Source: Acidobacteriota bacterium
GTDB taxonomy: Bacteria > Acidobacteriota > Terriglobia > UBA7540
NCBI GenBank assembly: GCA_021787735.1
Contig: JAJYLL010000023.1
Coordinates: forward strand, 1-48,698
Length of the DNA: 48,698 bases
Direction: 5' to 3'
Shown here piece after piece: positions 1-7,630 of this stretch (positions are counted from its first letter, which is position 1; every line of letters begins with the position of its first letter). The position numbers and the translations under genes were made by a program. A model generated the notes under the pieces. That model was not told where the DNA came from. It ran no database searches and worked only from the letters and a program-made list of their open reading frames with translations.

Positions 1-410
1 TGGCAGGAGCAACATACGTTCTCGATAAGACTTACAAGATCACCAGCGCCAGCGGCGTGACGCAATATCGCGCCGTGGTGCCGGGCACCAACGACGGTGA
101 TTGCCAGTTGCCCACGGGAGCCAACCAGCTTGCGTGGGGCATCACCCAGGAAGACCAGCCCACCCAGAATGAAAACGTGGTGGTGCGCAAGTACGGCATC
201 TCACGCGCCTACGCCGCCAGCACCATTAGCAAGGGCCAGTACGTTGAAGTCGCCGACGCAACCGGCGCGTTGCAGGTGGCCGACCTCACCACCGTTCCGG
301 CCTCGGCAACGCTGCACAACATTCTGGGCGTTGCGGAGAGCTCGGCCAATGCCGGCGAAGTGCTGTTCGTCTTTCTCTCGCCCGGCCCCGTTGTTGTGCC
401 AGTAAGTTAA
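1..410 (+). CDS. Capsid decoration (cement) protein, 5' end cut by window edge
   Basis: Small phage head protein, probably a trimeric decoration or cement protein bound on the capsid surface (DUF2190-like). The reading frame is open from base 3 (AGATYVLDKTYKITSASGV...). The window begins with TG followed by GCA, so the true ATG very probably lies one base outside the window; the first internal GTG at 57 would cut off the conserved start. The product is about 136 residues, glycine- and valine-rich, with an N-terminal fold typical of decoration proteins and a short proline-rich C-terminus. It sits just before the major capsid gene, as in many siphovirus-like head modules. The family call rests on size, composition and position, so the function is likely but not certain. 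Confidence 0.6.
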   Translation, partial: AGATYVLDKTYKITSASGVTQYRAVVPGTNDGDCQLPTGANQLAWGITQEDQPTQNENVVVRKYGISRAYAASTISKGQYVEVADATGALQVADLTTVPASATLHNILGVAESSANAGEVLFVFLSPGPVVVPVS

Positions 411-482
411 TTGATCCATTGACCCATTGGCGGATTGAATCATTAGATCAATCAGTCAATCAATGGGCCAATCTTCCTGCGG
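411..482. repeat. Degenerate 7-bp repeat tract, GATTGA/TCAATC type
   Basis: Directly after the decoration gene the sequence is a run of diverged heptamers (TTGATCC, ATTGACC, CATTGGC, then GATCAATC, AGTCAATC). The first half reads as GATTGA-like units and the second as TCAATC-like units, so the two halves are partly complementary and could fold back on one another in the mRNA. No open frame of note crosses it. The same style of repeat recurs in many later gaps of the phage-like module. Confidence 0.6.
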
Positions 483-561
483 GTCAGGCCCTGGCGGTCA
501 GCAGCCGGGGTACTACGCTCCGCTTTGAGTCGAGCGACCTGCTGACAGGTCTCCGCGTAAC

Positions 562-657
562 GGCTGTCAGCCGTCAGCGATCAGCAGCCAGCGAATTGGC
601 CGTCGGAAATAACCCTGCCGCCTTTCGCTGAGGGCTGAAAGCTGAACGCTGGCAGCC
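562..657. repeat. Inverted heptamer repeat, GTCAGCC type
   Basis: The left arm at 562-592 is made of GTCAGCC, GTCAGCG, ATCAGCA and GCCAGC units. The right arm at 627-657 (GCTGAGG, GCTGAAA, GCTGAAC, GCTGGCA) is its imperfect reverse complement over about 31 nt with a 34-nt loop. It lies between the decoration and capsid genes and ends about 50 bp before the capsid ATG. Possible roles are mRNA folding or processing; none is shown. Confidence 0.6.
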
Positions 658-707
658 AATCAACCCGCGCGCGGAGCGCCAGCTCAGAGTGGACTTGGAG
701 AATTGCC

Positions 708-1643
708 ATGCCAGACGTTTCGATGGTCCATGTTGATCAGGCTTTGACCAACGTTTCCATCGCATATCATAACGCGCAGTTCATCGCGGACCAGGTGTTC
801 CAGCCGATTCCGGTGAGCAAGCAGTCCAACAAGTATTTCATCTACTCCAAGGACCGCTTCCGCATCATGGATGACGCTCGCCGGCCTGGCGCCCGCGCGA
901 ATGAAATCAACTGGACGCTTTCCACCGACACCTACTTTGCCGAAGGACACGCGCTGGCCCAAGCGATTCCGGACGAATTGCGCGCCAACGCTGACCAGGC
1001 CATTGATGTGGACGTGGACACCACGGAAACCCTGACCGATCTCATCTACCTGCAGCGCGAGATCCAGGTCTCTTCCGTGGCGACGGACCCGACGGTGGTG
1101 ACGCAGACCGCCGCGCTTTCCGGCACCAGCCAGTGGTCGGACTTCAGCAACTCCGATCCCATCGCCGCGATTGAGACACAGAAAGCCACCATTCAACAGC
1201 AGATCGGGCAGCCCCCGAACGCGCTGGTGGTGGGCTATCCGGTGTTTCTGCAACTGCGGCAGCACCCCGTGATTGTTGACCGCTTCAAGTACACCCAGGT
1301 TGGAATCCTCCAGCCCGACCACCTGAAGGCGGTCTTCAACGTGGATTACTTCCTGATCGGCGGAGCCATCAAGAACATCGCCAAAGAAGGCGACGCCGAC
1401 AACTTCCAGTACATCTGGGGCAAGAACGCTCTGCTGTTCTACAAGCCCCCCACGCCCGGCCGCCGCACCGTTTCGCTGGGATACCAGTTCAGCTGGCTCT
1501 TCGGCGCCAACACGGACGGCTTCCTGGTCAAGCGCTACCGCGACGAGTCGCGTACGGCGGATGTGGTGGAAGTCCAGCTCTACTACGACGCCAAAGTCGT
1601 GGCGTCCAACGCCGCGTACCTCTGGACGTCGGCGGTCGCATAA
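708..1643 (+). CDS. Phage major capsid protein
   Basis: The main shell-forming protein of the phage-like head. The 311-residue product opens with MPDVSMVHVDQALTNVSIAY and continues with an aromatic segment around residues 25-60 (FIADQVFQPIPVSKQSNKYF). This pattern is typical of HK97-fold capsid proteins without an obvious scaffold or protease domain. The C-terminal third (about 220-290) carries an IWGKNALLFYKPP-type segment followed by arginine- and tyrosine-rich strands. A GGAG stretch about 9 bp before the ATG supports this start. Size, position between decoration and connector genes, and overall sequence character make this the most secure call in the module. Confidence 0.8.
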   Translation: MPDVSMVHVDQALTNVSIAYHNAQFIADQVFQPIPVSKQSNKYFIYSKDRFRIMDDARRPGARANEINWTLSTDTYFAEGHALAQAIPDELRANADQAIDVDVDTTETLTDLIYLQREIQVSSVATDPTVVTQTAALSGTSQWSDFSNSDPIAAIETQKATIQQQIGQPPNALVVGYPVFLQLRQHPVIVDRFKYTQVGILQPDHLKAVFNVDYFLIGGAIKNIAKEGDADNFQYIWGKNALLFYKPPTPGRRTVSLGYQFSWLFGANTDGFLVKRYRDESRTADVVEVQLYYDAKVVASNAAYLWTSAVA

Positions 1644-1651
1644 CACCCTGT

Positions 1652-1734
1652 GTAGCGCAGACCTCGCTGGTCGAGGTCTGCGGCTCTTAACCATAAAAGC
1701 CGCAGACTTTCTGAAGGGCGAAAGTCTGCGCTAC
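1652..1734. repeat. Nested REP-like palindrome (GTAGCGCAGAC)
   Basis: Three perfect inverted repeats are nested here. An outer pair of 11 bp (GTAGCGCAGAC at 1652-1662 and its complement at 1724-1734) encloses a 9-bp hairpin (1657-1665 with 1673-1681) and an 11-bp hairpin (1701-1711 with 1720-1730). The design resembles dispersed REP/BIME-type elements. It fills the gap between the capsid and connector genes; the AAGGAG ribosome site for the next gene follows at about 1750. Confidence 0.75.
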
Positions 1735-1760
1735 CCAATCGGTCCCTGAAGGAGCCTTGC

Positions 1761-2246
1761 ATGAGCTTTACAACCATTGACGCAGTTGCGGCGCACTATC
1801 CGGGCTTTCTGCGAGGTGTTGCCAACCAGAACCCGAGCGATGCGCAAATCCAGGCTTGGATTGACAATCAGTCCGCACGAATCACCGCCCTCACCACGGC
1901 GCGAGGTTACGACCTGACGGACCTGGCCGCTACCAACCCGCAGGCTCAGGCGCTGCTGGCCCTGATCAATGAAAACGGAGCAGCGGCCGACCTGGGAGAC
2001 GCGCTGTTCTCCATGCTGGGGCCGGGATCGTCTGCACAGGGCTGGGCTAATCCCAACACGCTGCGGAAGAGCTTTGAAAACATGATTGCGGAGCTTGGCC
2101 AGGGAACCTACGACAAGCTCTTTGTCTCTACGGCGCGCACGGGAGACGTTTATCCCGCACTCGGCGGAATCGCCGGCCAGGAGACCGACCCGACCGATCC
2201 TGAAACTGACAGCAACCTGGCATTCCGGAAGAACGACGTGTACTGA
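1761..2246 (+). CDS. Head-tail connector-like protein (gp6-like)
   Basis: A 161-residue protein, rich in alanine and mostly helical in its first 100 residues, with an acidic, proline-containing tail (about 140-155). Its place directly after the capsid gene, its length and its N-terminal pattern (FTTIDAVAAHYPGF, then a residue-rich amphipathic helix) match the head-tail adaptors that plug the portal ring in siphoviruses. The start has a clear AAGGAG site 6-7 bp upstream. I recognise no catalytic motif. It could also be a phage neck protein of another family. Confidence 0.5.
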   Translation: MSFTTIDAVAAHYPGFLRGVANQNPSDAQIQAWIDNQSARITALTTARGYDLTDLAATNPQAQALLALINENGAAADLGDALFSMLGPGSSAQGWANPNTLRKSFENMIAELGQGTYDKLFVSTARTGDVYPALGGIAGQETDPTDPETDSNLAFRKNDVY

Positions 2247-2282
2247 AGGATGAAGTTTGAAGGATGAAGGATGAAAGGGAAG
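2247..2282. repeat. Degenerate heptamer tract, GAAGGAT type
   Basis: Successive GAAGGAT, GAAGTTT, GAAGGAT, GAAGGAT and GAAAGGG units follow the connector gene stop codon almost in perfect 7-bp register. This is the clearest short demonstration of the heptamer period in the window. Confidence 0.65.
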
Positions 2283-2382
2283 GTTGGAATTTGTGACTGG
2301 CGATTCGGGCTGGCGCAGATATCGCGCTCTGTGCGATGTCTGAGAAGCCTCTCAGCAGTCGCTGCAAAACGACCCCTCACCC

Positions 2383-2422
2383 GGTCCCGGCAGGCGGGAC
2401 CACCCTCTCCCCTCGGAGAGGG
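2383..2422. repeat. Double hairpin with CCCTCTCC arms
   Basis: Two adjacent perfect inverted repeats: GGTCCCG (2383-2389) with CGGGACC (2395-2401), and CCCTCTCC (2403-2410) with GGAGAGGG (2415-2422). The CCCTCACCC...CCCTCTCCC wording is a widespread dispersed repeat in bacterial genomes. An open frame runs through it into the next gene, but those residues look non-conserved, so the gene start is placed after it. Confidence 0.6.
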
Positions 2423-2449
2423 CAGTACCTCGATTCGAGGGCTGAAGCA

Positions 2450-2974
2450 ATGATTAGAATAAACGGTTCCATCAATTCGCAAGCGGTTGAAGACAGGCTG
2501 GACCTGCTGCTGGCGCAGCTTGGCGATCTTACGCCGGCGATGGGTCTGATTGCTCAAGACTTCCGCCAGATGGTTGCCGACCAGTTTGCAAGCGCAGGTG
2601 CGGCCGGGGGCACGCCCTGGGCGGCGCTGGCACCCGCAACACTGAAGCGCAAGCGCGGGGGCGCAATTCTGGTGGCGAGCGGAGCCCTGCTCGATTCGCT
2701 TACCGATCCGGGATCGCCCGACCACATGGAATCGATCGACAACCTGTCGCTCGAGATCGGCACGGACCTGGGTTATGCCGAGTTCCAGCAGACCGGGGCC
2801 GGATGGGGATTCGGCCAGACCTCGCTGCCGCCAGCCCCGCGGCAGGGCCACGGAGTCCCCATGCGGCCGCTGCTGGTGCTGACCGCCGACCGCCAGGACC
2901 GCTGGGTGGGGTTTGTCATGCAACAACTTGCATCGCCTTCACTCGGCGCGAGTGAACTGGGGGCGCAGTTCTGA
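2450..2974 (+). CDS. Phage virion morphogenesis / tail completion protein
   Basis: A 174-residue protein of the phage virion morphogenesis family (Pfam Phage_tail_S type), which finishes the tail end or joins tail to head. Visible hallmarks are an N-terminal helical stretch (VEDRLDLLLAQLGDLTPAM, about residues 12-30), the segment DQFASAGAAGGTPWAALAPAT with the conserved GTPW-LAPAT core (about 47-65), a basic KRKRGG patch, LVASGALLDSL, and a late tract with aromatic residues and MRPLLVLT. The frame is open back to 2336, but the upstream part is translated from a dispersed hairpin repeat, so the ATG at 2450 is preferred. No strong ribosome site is visible. Confidence 0.65.
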   Translation: MIRINGSINSQAVEDRLDLLLAQLGDLTPAMGLIAQDFRQMVADQFASAGAAGGTPWAALAPATLKRKRGGAILVASGALLDSLTDPGSPDHMESIDNLSLEIGTDLGYAEFQQTGAGWGFGQTSLPPAPRQGHGVPMRPLLVLTADRQDRWVGFVMQQLASPSLGASELGAQF

Positions 2975-2996
2975 AGGACGAGAGAAAAGCAATGAC

Positions 2997-3067
2997 GAGT
3001 TATGAATTACGAATTACCAAACACAGCACGAGCGTCCGTTGGGTCTGTAATTTGTAACTCGTAATTG
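2997..3067. repeat. Inverted heptamer repeat, GAATTAC type
   Basis: The left arm at 2997-3018 (GAGTTAT, GAATTAC, GAATTAC) is complementary to the right arm at 3048-3067 (GTAATTT, GTAACTC, GTAATTG), with a loop of about 29 nt. It is much more AT-rich than the flanking genes. It ends about 20 bp before the ribosome site of the next gene. Confidence 0.65.
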
Positions 3068-3098
3068 CCAATTGACACTTCAAATTTGGAAGAAACCG

Positions 3099-3653
3099 AT
3101 GATTCAACGATACCAGGCACAATTTGCAAGGCCGCTAGTAGATCAGTTGATCGCCATCCTCCAGCGGGACCAGCAGGCCGCACTGGACATTGTGAACGTC
3201 ACGCGCCCGGCGGACCGCCCGCTGGGGCCGTTTGTGGCCTTCCTGAAAGAAGGGGCCCCCATCCAGAACTGGCCGGCGCTGGTGCTGGTGGCCCAGCAGG
3301 TTGATTTTGATGTGGCCAGCGACATCGGCCTGCGCACCGAAACGCTCAGCTTCTATTGCGCGATGGCGCTGCTGGGGGCCGATCCCGAATGGCTGGCCGA
3401 AGACGCCATGGACATGCTGCGCGTTGTGGACATCGTCTTGACTTCGGCGTCGCTGTCGGACTTCTACACGCCGCTTGCCATCAGCCACATCACGGTGCCC
3501 GGCGGCACCACGCAGGGGCTCGATGCGGCTGTCTCCAAAGTCCTGGACTTGCGCATCACCCGCCACAACCTGGGAGCCCTGGTGCAGCGGCGGGGCGGGG
3601 CGCTGGCCCGTGGCCCGCAGATTGAATTCGCCGTCGATCTGGAGGAGCAGTGA
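3099..3653 (+). CDS. Tail terminator-like phage protein
   Basis: A 184-residue protein with no enzymatic motif. Its place between the virion morphogenesis gene and the tail tube gene, and its length, fit the tail terminator or neck subunit that caps the tail tube. The N-terminal helix (MIQRYQAQFARPLVDQLIAI), a middle stretch of alternating hydrophobic strands (ALVLVAQQVDFDVASDIGL) and a hydrophobic helix around residues 105-125 are visible. The ATG at 3099 has a GGAAGA site 5-6 bp upstream; the frame is open from 3072 but lacks a ribosome site there. The functional call is by synteny and is tentative. Confidence 0.45.
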   Translation: MIQRYQAQFARPLVDQLIAILQRDQQAALDIVNVTRPADRPLGPFVAFLKEGAPIQNWPALVLVAQQVDFDVASDIGLRTETLSFYCAMALLGADPEWLAEDAMDMLRVVDIVLTSASLSDFYTPLAISHITVPGGTTQGLDAAVSKVLDLRITRHNLGALVQRRGGALARGPQIEFAVDLEEQ

Positions 3654-3702
3654 TCAAAGAAGTATGAATTCTGAAGTCTGAATTATGAAAAGAATTACAG
3701 AA
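3654..3702. repeat. Short TGAATTC-type heptamer tract
   Basis: TGAATTC, TGAAGTC, TGAATTA and TGAAAAG units follow the previous stop codon. The rest of the gap to 3902 holds no clear gene. Its last bases carry a strong GGAGG ribosome site at 3892-3896. Confidence 0.5.
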
Positions 3703-3902
3703 GGACTGGCTGGTGCTAACGCAGCGAGGCGAATACTCAACGCCCTCTGTGTTGGATCTGTTCCGTTCGCGTAGAGCACAGAGAGCGTCGCACCAAAAGG
3801 GACGCTTCGATTCGCGGCCAAACCGTCGTGCGGCGCAAGGCCATGCGGAGAACGCGATTCGGCTGGGAATGAAGACCGCGTAAGCGATTTCGGAGGGTGA
3901 GA

Positions 3903-6077
3903 ATGATGCTGAAACAGGGAAAAGGAACATTGGGAAGGCGGTTTGAAATTGGGATGCGCGGCCACGCACCGTGCGGTGAATGGCGCGGCTTCCTGCCGGG
4001 GATGCTGCACGAGCCAGCGAGAAGGCAGAAGGCGGAAGGCAGTAGGCAGAGTGCTCTAAGGACGATGCTCGTTGGCATTTGCCTGCTGCTTTCTGCATTC
4101 TGCTTTCCGCCTTCTGTTCTCGCCCAGACCCGGACCACGGTTGCTGACACGGTCCATGCTCCGGATGGATCGCTTCCGGACGGCCAGATTATCATTTCCG
4201 CGCCCTCCACCTTTAGGGCTGCCGATGGCACGGTCGTCTTTCAGGGAACAGTCGCCACGGCAGCGGTTATCAATGGCGCCTTCAGCGTGGAGCTGGTTCC
4301 GAATGCAGGATCTTTGCCCTCTGGAACGTCATACAAGGCGCTCTACGAATTGAGCGGGGTTGCCTATCGGAGTGAGACCTGGGTCATACCCAGCTCTGCC
4401 AATCCGGTGGACTTGGCGACGGTGCGATCTGTTGTTCTGAGCGGCCCGTCGGCAATGGTATCGGCGGCACAGCTTCCGACCACCATCAACGCCTCGGCGA
4501 TTGAGGACAAGGGCGGCCAGGCTTTCAACGTCAAGGCTTACGGCTTTGTGGGTGACGGAGCCACGGACAATACGGCAGCGTTCAATTCACTGCTGGCGGC
4601 GGTCTATGCGGCGAACGGAGGAACAATCCTGTTCCCCTGTGGCTCGACATACCTTTTCAGCGGGCAGATTGTGCTGCCGAACGACGGCAACAGCAGCGAG
4701 CCCAAGCAGCCGCCCATCCGCCTGACCAGCACCTGCGCCGAGAGCCAGAACAATAACGTCGATGTCAGCTCGGGCGGTGCCGTGCTCGACTTCCGCTATT
4801 CGGGAACCTACGGGCAACTGGTTACGCAGGGACTCGGGACGCTCGAAATCGACCACCTGGTTTTCGAGGATAACGGCACGGGCCCAACGCCTTTCATATA
4901 CGACACGAACACAACTGCTTACATTCACGACGATATTTTCCAGGGGAACACAAGCTACGGGCCTCCGACGAACAACCCAACCAAGGACGCCATCATTTTT
5001 GGCGGAACAAGTTGGAGCGCCGCCATTACCAGCCTCGACACCTACTTTCGCGGCTTCGGCAGCAGAATCGTTGGGAACACTTTTGCGCACGTCCGCCATG
5101 CCGCCGTGCTGGACGTGGATTCAAACGCCGTTGTAATCCGCGACAACATGGTGAATGTGACCTGTGGTTCCAGCACCGCCGGGGACGCTCCGTTTGTTAT
5201 CCAGGGAGACGGCACGCATTACAGTAGCGGCGTGCTGATGAGCGGCAACCTGATCGAAGAGTACGGGTACACCTACGGCGTGAAGCTGGCCAGTACGGTG
5301 ATCGACTCGGTTTTTGAGGCTAACAATTTTTATGACTCGGCATCGAGCACTGCGGACTACGACGCGGAGGACTCGACGACGCACAGCAACACCATCATTG
5401 CCGGCGAGGGATCGGCTCCGGCAATCCTGAGAAGCGGCGTGACTCCAGTTGTGAATACGATCATCAACCCGACGCAGGGAACCACGGTCTCCGGCACTTC
5501 GCTGCTTGGCAGCTACTTTCCGCAAGGGCTGATCTTTGACCGTGGGCAGGACCAGGTGCAGTACACGAACGAATACGGGGCGACGATCAAGAATACTTCC
5601 GGTGACATCTTCCGGCCCAACTTTGTGGACTACGGCGGCGGCAACATGGCCCTGAACTGGCTGATGACGCCGAACGGCGGGTCACAGGAGTTGGCACTTC
5701 AGATGTATCAGACTTCTGCTGATGCAGACTTGCAGTGCGGGACAGCGACTTGCTGGGTGAAATCCGGGGGCGGCGACCTTCGCCTGGTGGCCAACAGCGC
5801 CGGTGGAGTGACGTGGATTGGAAACTCCAGCGGCCAGCCTTCATATTTCAGCAATTCGTTGATGCATGTGGGGACCAAGGCGGAGTTTACCGGCCAGATT
5901 GTGCAGACGCCGGTGGCATTCGCTTCCGCTCCTGCCTGCAACAGCGGCAACGAAGGGTCGGTTCAGGCAATCTCGGACTCCACCGTGAATACCTGGGGAT
6001 CGGCCATCGCGGGCGGGGGTGGCAACCACGTCCTGGGCTACTGCGACGGGACAAGTTGGACGGTGGCGGCGAAGTGA
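3903..6077 (+). CDS. Tailspike-like right-handed beta-helix (pectate lyase superfamily) protein 1
   Basis: Large protein with a pectate-lyase-superfamily beta-helix: the entry motif GGQAFNVKAYGFVGDGATDN, then NGGTILFPCG and repeated strands over roughly 400 residues. Such proteins form phage tailspikes that bind or cut surface polysaccharide. The C-terminus (GGGGNHVLGYCDGTSWTVAAK) resembles a tail-fibre end. Two starts compete. The ATGs at 3903 and 3906 have GGAGG at 3892-3896, which gives a basic 54-residue leader before the hydrophobic segment. The ATG at 4065 starts exactly at a signal-peptide-like sequence (MLVGICLLLSAFCFPPSVLA) but has AAGGA only 2 nt away. The hydrophobic segment is encoded by an inverted heptamer repeat. 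A secretion signal is odd for a virion protein. It lies inside the head-tail module, between tail terminator and tail tube genes, which looks like a cargo insertion. Confidence 0.65.
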   Translation: MMLKQGKGTLGRRFEIGMRGHAPCGEWRGFLPGMLHEPARRQKAEGSRQSALRTMLVGICLLLSAFCFPPSVLAQTRTTVADTVHAPDGSLPDGQIIISAPSTFRAADGTVVFQGTVATAAVINGAFSVELVPNAGSLPSGTSYKALYELSGVAYRSETWVIPSSANPVDLATVRSVVLSGPSAMVSAAQLPTTINASAIEDKGGQAFNVKAYGFVGDGATDNTAAFNSLLAAVYAANGGTILFPCGSTYLFSGQIVLPNDGNSSEPKQPPIRLTSTCAESQNNNVDVSSGGAVLDFRYSGTYGQLVTQGLGTLEIDHLVFEDNGTGPTPFIYDTNTTAYIHDDIFQGNTSYGPPTNNPTKDAIIFGGTSWSAAITSLDTYFRGFGSRIVGNTFAHVRHAAVLDVDSNAVVIRDNMVNVTCGSSTAGDAPFVIQGDGTHYSSGVLMSGNLIEEYGYTYGVKLASTVIDSVFEANNFYDSASSTADYDAEDSTTHSNTIIAGEGSAPAILRSGVTPVVNTIINPTQGTTVSGTSLLGSYFPQGLIFDRGQDQVQYTNEYGATIKNTSGDIFRPNFVDYGGGNMALNWLMTPNGGSQELALQMYQTSADADLQCGTATCWVKSGGGDLRLVANSAGGVTWIGNSSGQPSYFSNSLMHVGTKAEFTGQIVQTPVAFASAPACNSGNEGSVQAISDSTVNTWGSAIAGGGGNHVLGYCDGTSWTVAAK
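4015..4121. repeat. Inverted GAAGGCA heptamer repeat inside the tailspike gene
   Basis: The left arm (about 4015-4054; GAAGGCA, GAAGGCG, GAAGGCA, GTAGGCA) and right arm (about 4075-4121; TGCTTTC, TGCATTC, TGCTTTC, CGCCTTC) are strongly complementary, including GCGAGAA against TTCTCGC at the outer ends. The ATG at 4065 lies in the loop. The right arm encodes the hydrophobic core LLLSAFCFPPSVLA. Confidence 0.75.
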
Positions 6078-6081
6078 GGCA

Positions 6082-6186
6082 TTGCTGATTGACTCATTTA
6101 CTCATCGGCTGATTGCTTGATTGACTGAGTTGCCGTTTTGGGATTCGTGGTCCGCGATTGTTGATCTCTCAATCGGTCAATCACAA
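6082..6186. repeat. Heptamer repeat gap, CTGATTG/CTCAATC type
   Basis: The gap between the tailspike and tail tube genes is filled with CTGATTG, ACTCATT, TACTCAT and CTTGATTG units. A complementary CTCAATCGGTCAATCAC end follows after about 60 nt. The strong GGAGGAG ribosome site of the tail tube gene follows at about 6194. Confidence 0.6.
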
Positions 6187-6203
6187 ATGAAAGGGAGGAG
6201 CTA

Positions 6204-6803
6204 ATGGCAAATATTGATGCAACAAAAATTCATCAGGGCCCGGGCAGTTTCTGGCTGGACGTCTCCGTGCCGGCAACGGGCAGCCGGTTGATTATCGATT
6301 CAAATGGAAATCCCACCGCAGGAACTCCGCTGTTTGCCGGCGCAACCGACGGAGCAGCCACCATGGTGCTGACTCCGAAACTGACGGAGATCTCCGCCGA
6401 CCAGGTGACGGGCCCGGTGGACGTTGTGCTGACCGGAGAAGCCGCCGCAATCGAGGTGACGCTGAAAGAATCCGATCTGGCGAAGCTGAAGAATTACGTC
6501 GTCAACGGAAGTTTCTCAACGGGCACGGACAGCTCGCTGCCGGCGGGCGCGCAGAGCTACGAGGAAATTTCGTTTGGCGGATTGATGGCTATTCCCAAGA
6601 CATCCGTTGCTGTGATCTCGGAGCGGCGCGACGCGCCCGGCAAATTTGTTGTGACGCAGCTCTATCAGGCCTACCAGGCTGAGGCCGTACAACTGCCGTT
6701 CCAGCGCGCGAAGGAGACTACCTACAAGATCAAGTTCGAAGGGCTCGCTGATCCTACGCGGCCCGTAGGCGACCAGGTGGGGAAAATCTATCGACAAATC
6801 TAG
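6204..6803 (+). CDS. Major tail tube-like protein
   Basis: A 199-residue beta-rich protein that probably polymerises into the tail tube. It starts MANIDATKIHQGPGSFWLDV and continues with alternating polar and hydrophobic strands, including LTEISADQVTGPVDVVLTGE (about 66-85), a central ESDLAKLKNYV helix and a charged C-terminus. GGAGGAG lies 4-5 bp before the ATG, the strongest ribosome site in the module, as expected for an abundant structural protein. It stands directly before the chaperone and tape measure genes, the usual place of the tube gene. No sheath gene is visible, so a non-contractile tail is more likely. Confidence 0.6.
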   Translation: MANIDATKIHQGPGSFWLDVSVPATGSRLIIDSNGNPTAGTPLFAGATDGAATMVLTPKLTEISADQVTGPVDVVLTGEAAAIEVTLKESDLAKLKNYVVNGSFSTGTDSSLPAGAQSYEEISFGGLMAIPKTSVAVISERRDAPGKFVVTQLYQAYQAEAVQLPFQRAKETTYKIKFEGLADPTRPVGDQVGKIYRQI

Positions 6804-6898
6804 AGATTGGTGATTTGCGATTTGTGATTGGGCGATTGTGCGAATGATAACCTTGCTCGCAATCAGCCAATCACCAATCACTCAATCGCTCAATGGAC
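6804..6898. repeat. Inverted heptamer repeat, GATTGGT/CAATCAC type
   Basis: The left arm at 6805-6839 contains GATTGGT, GATTTGC, GATTTGT and GATTGGG in exact 7-bp register. The right arm at 6859-6895 (CAATCAG, CCAATCA, CCAATCA, CTCAATC) is its approximate reverse complement. The predicted long hairpin sits between the tail tube and chaperone genes and could protect or separate the highly expressed tube mRNA. Confidence 0.75.
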
Positions 6899-6909
6899 AG
6901 GGGGAACAG

Positions 6910-7407
6910 ATGGGAAAAAGTCATTGCAATGGTATCGCTACCAGTGAAAGCTGGCGGCACGCGGCAAAAGCAGACCGGGAAGCCCGGGCGGAACACTTGG
7001 TGTTGCCGAGCGGCGCCACCATTCTTGCCGCGCGTCCGGAACCGCTGGACTGGGTGATGTCCGGGCGCATTCCGCAGGCGCTGCTGGCGGTGGCGATGGA
7101 TGGTCCGCAATCGCCAGTGAACGGCGGCGACCGTGAATTGACACGGGAGGAAATCATCGAGCTGGCCAACTTCGCGGCCCGGCTGGTGGTGGCCAGCGTA
7201 GTGAATCCGCCGATCGGCGACGCACCGGACGAGATCGCGCTGGACGACATTCCCATCCGCGACCGTGCGTTCATTTTTGAGTGGGCCTGCCGCGCTCTCA
7301 ACGGGAGCGATGAGGGCGCCGCGGCAGAAGGGACGCCGGGCGATGCAGGCCATTCCGTAAAGGAGGACCTCTCCAGCACCAAGCTGGAGGGGTTTCGTCA
7401 GAAGTGA
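6910..7407 (+). CDS. Tail assembly chaperone, first frame (gpG-like)
   Basis: A 165-residue protein ahead of the tape measure gene, where siphoviruses encode the chaperone that coats the tape measure before tube polymerisation. It begins MGKSHCNGIATSESWRHAAK; a GGGGAAC site lies upstream of the ATG at 6910, and residues encoded from 6838 derive from a repeat. Middle and late segments are acidic and helical (REEIIELANFAARLVVASVV; DEIALDDIPIRDRAFIFEWA). A strong AAGGAGG sits inside its 3' end at 7360-7366. The next frame (+1) stays open from 7361, so a frameshift fusion may be made. The family call comes from gene order and composition. Confidence 0.5.
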   Translation: MGKSHCNGIATSESWRHAAKADREARAEHLVLPSGATILAARPEPLDWVMSGRIPQALLAVAMDGPQSPVNGGDRELTREEIIELANFAARLVVASVVNPPIGDAPDEIALDDIPIRDRAFIFEWACRALNGSDEGAAAEGTPGDAGHSVKEDLSSTKLEGFRQK

Positions 7408-7417
7408 AAACTTCACC

Positions 7418-7615
7418 TTGCTGGCGATGGCGGCGGAAAAATTCGGCTGCCGCCCGAGCCAGATGGTCGGGTTGCGCGACCCGGTGCTGGCGCTCGATTT
7501 CGATCTTGCGGCGGCGGCACGGTTGTTGAACGTGGAGCGGGCTGCCGCAATGGCCATGACGGAGGGATTTGACGGGAACGCGCCCGGGCAAAAATCGAGA
7601 AGCGTGTACTGGTAG
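7418..7615 (+). CDS. Tail assembly chaperone, second frame (gpT-like), possibly frameshift product
   Basis: Short +1-frame continuation next to the tape measure gene, with FGCRPSQMVGLRDPVLALDF and AARLLNVERAAAMAM as recognisable stretches. It has no convincing start of its own: TTG at 7418 and ATG at 7427 both lack a ribosome site. The frame is open back to 7361, overlapping the end of the preceding gene. In phage lambda and relatives the equivalent piece is reached by programmed frameshifting, and here a GGG TTT CGT site at 7390-7398 would allow a +1 (or -2) shift. The listed start is a formal one; the true product is probably a fusion with the preceding gene. Confidence 0.5.
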   Translation: MLAMAAEKFGCRPSQMVGLRDPVLALDFDLAAAARLLNVERAAAMAMTEGFDGNAPGQKSRSVYW

Positions 7616-7630
7616 GAAGACGAGAAAACT

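Noticed and set aside
684-1694. Long minus-strand frame opposite the capsid gene
   Set aside because: Shadow of the capsid gene: no family resemblance, no ribosome site, and low-complexity His/Val/Arg-rich sequence.
411-3067. Heptamer tracts considered as CRISPR arrays
   Set aside because: Units are 7 bp, diverged and lack spacers of fixed length; no cas genes are in the window.
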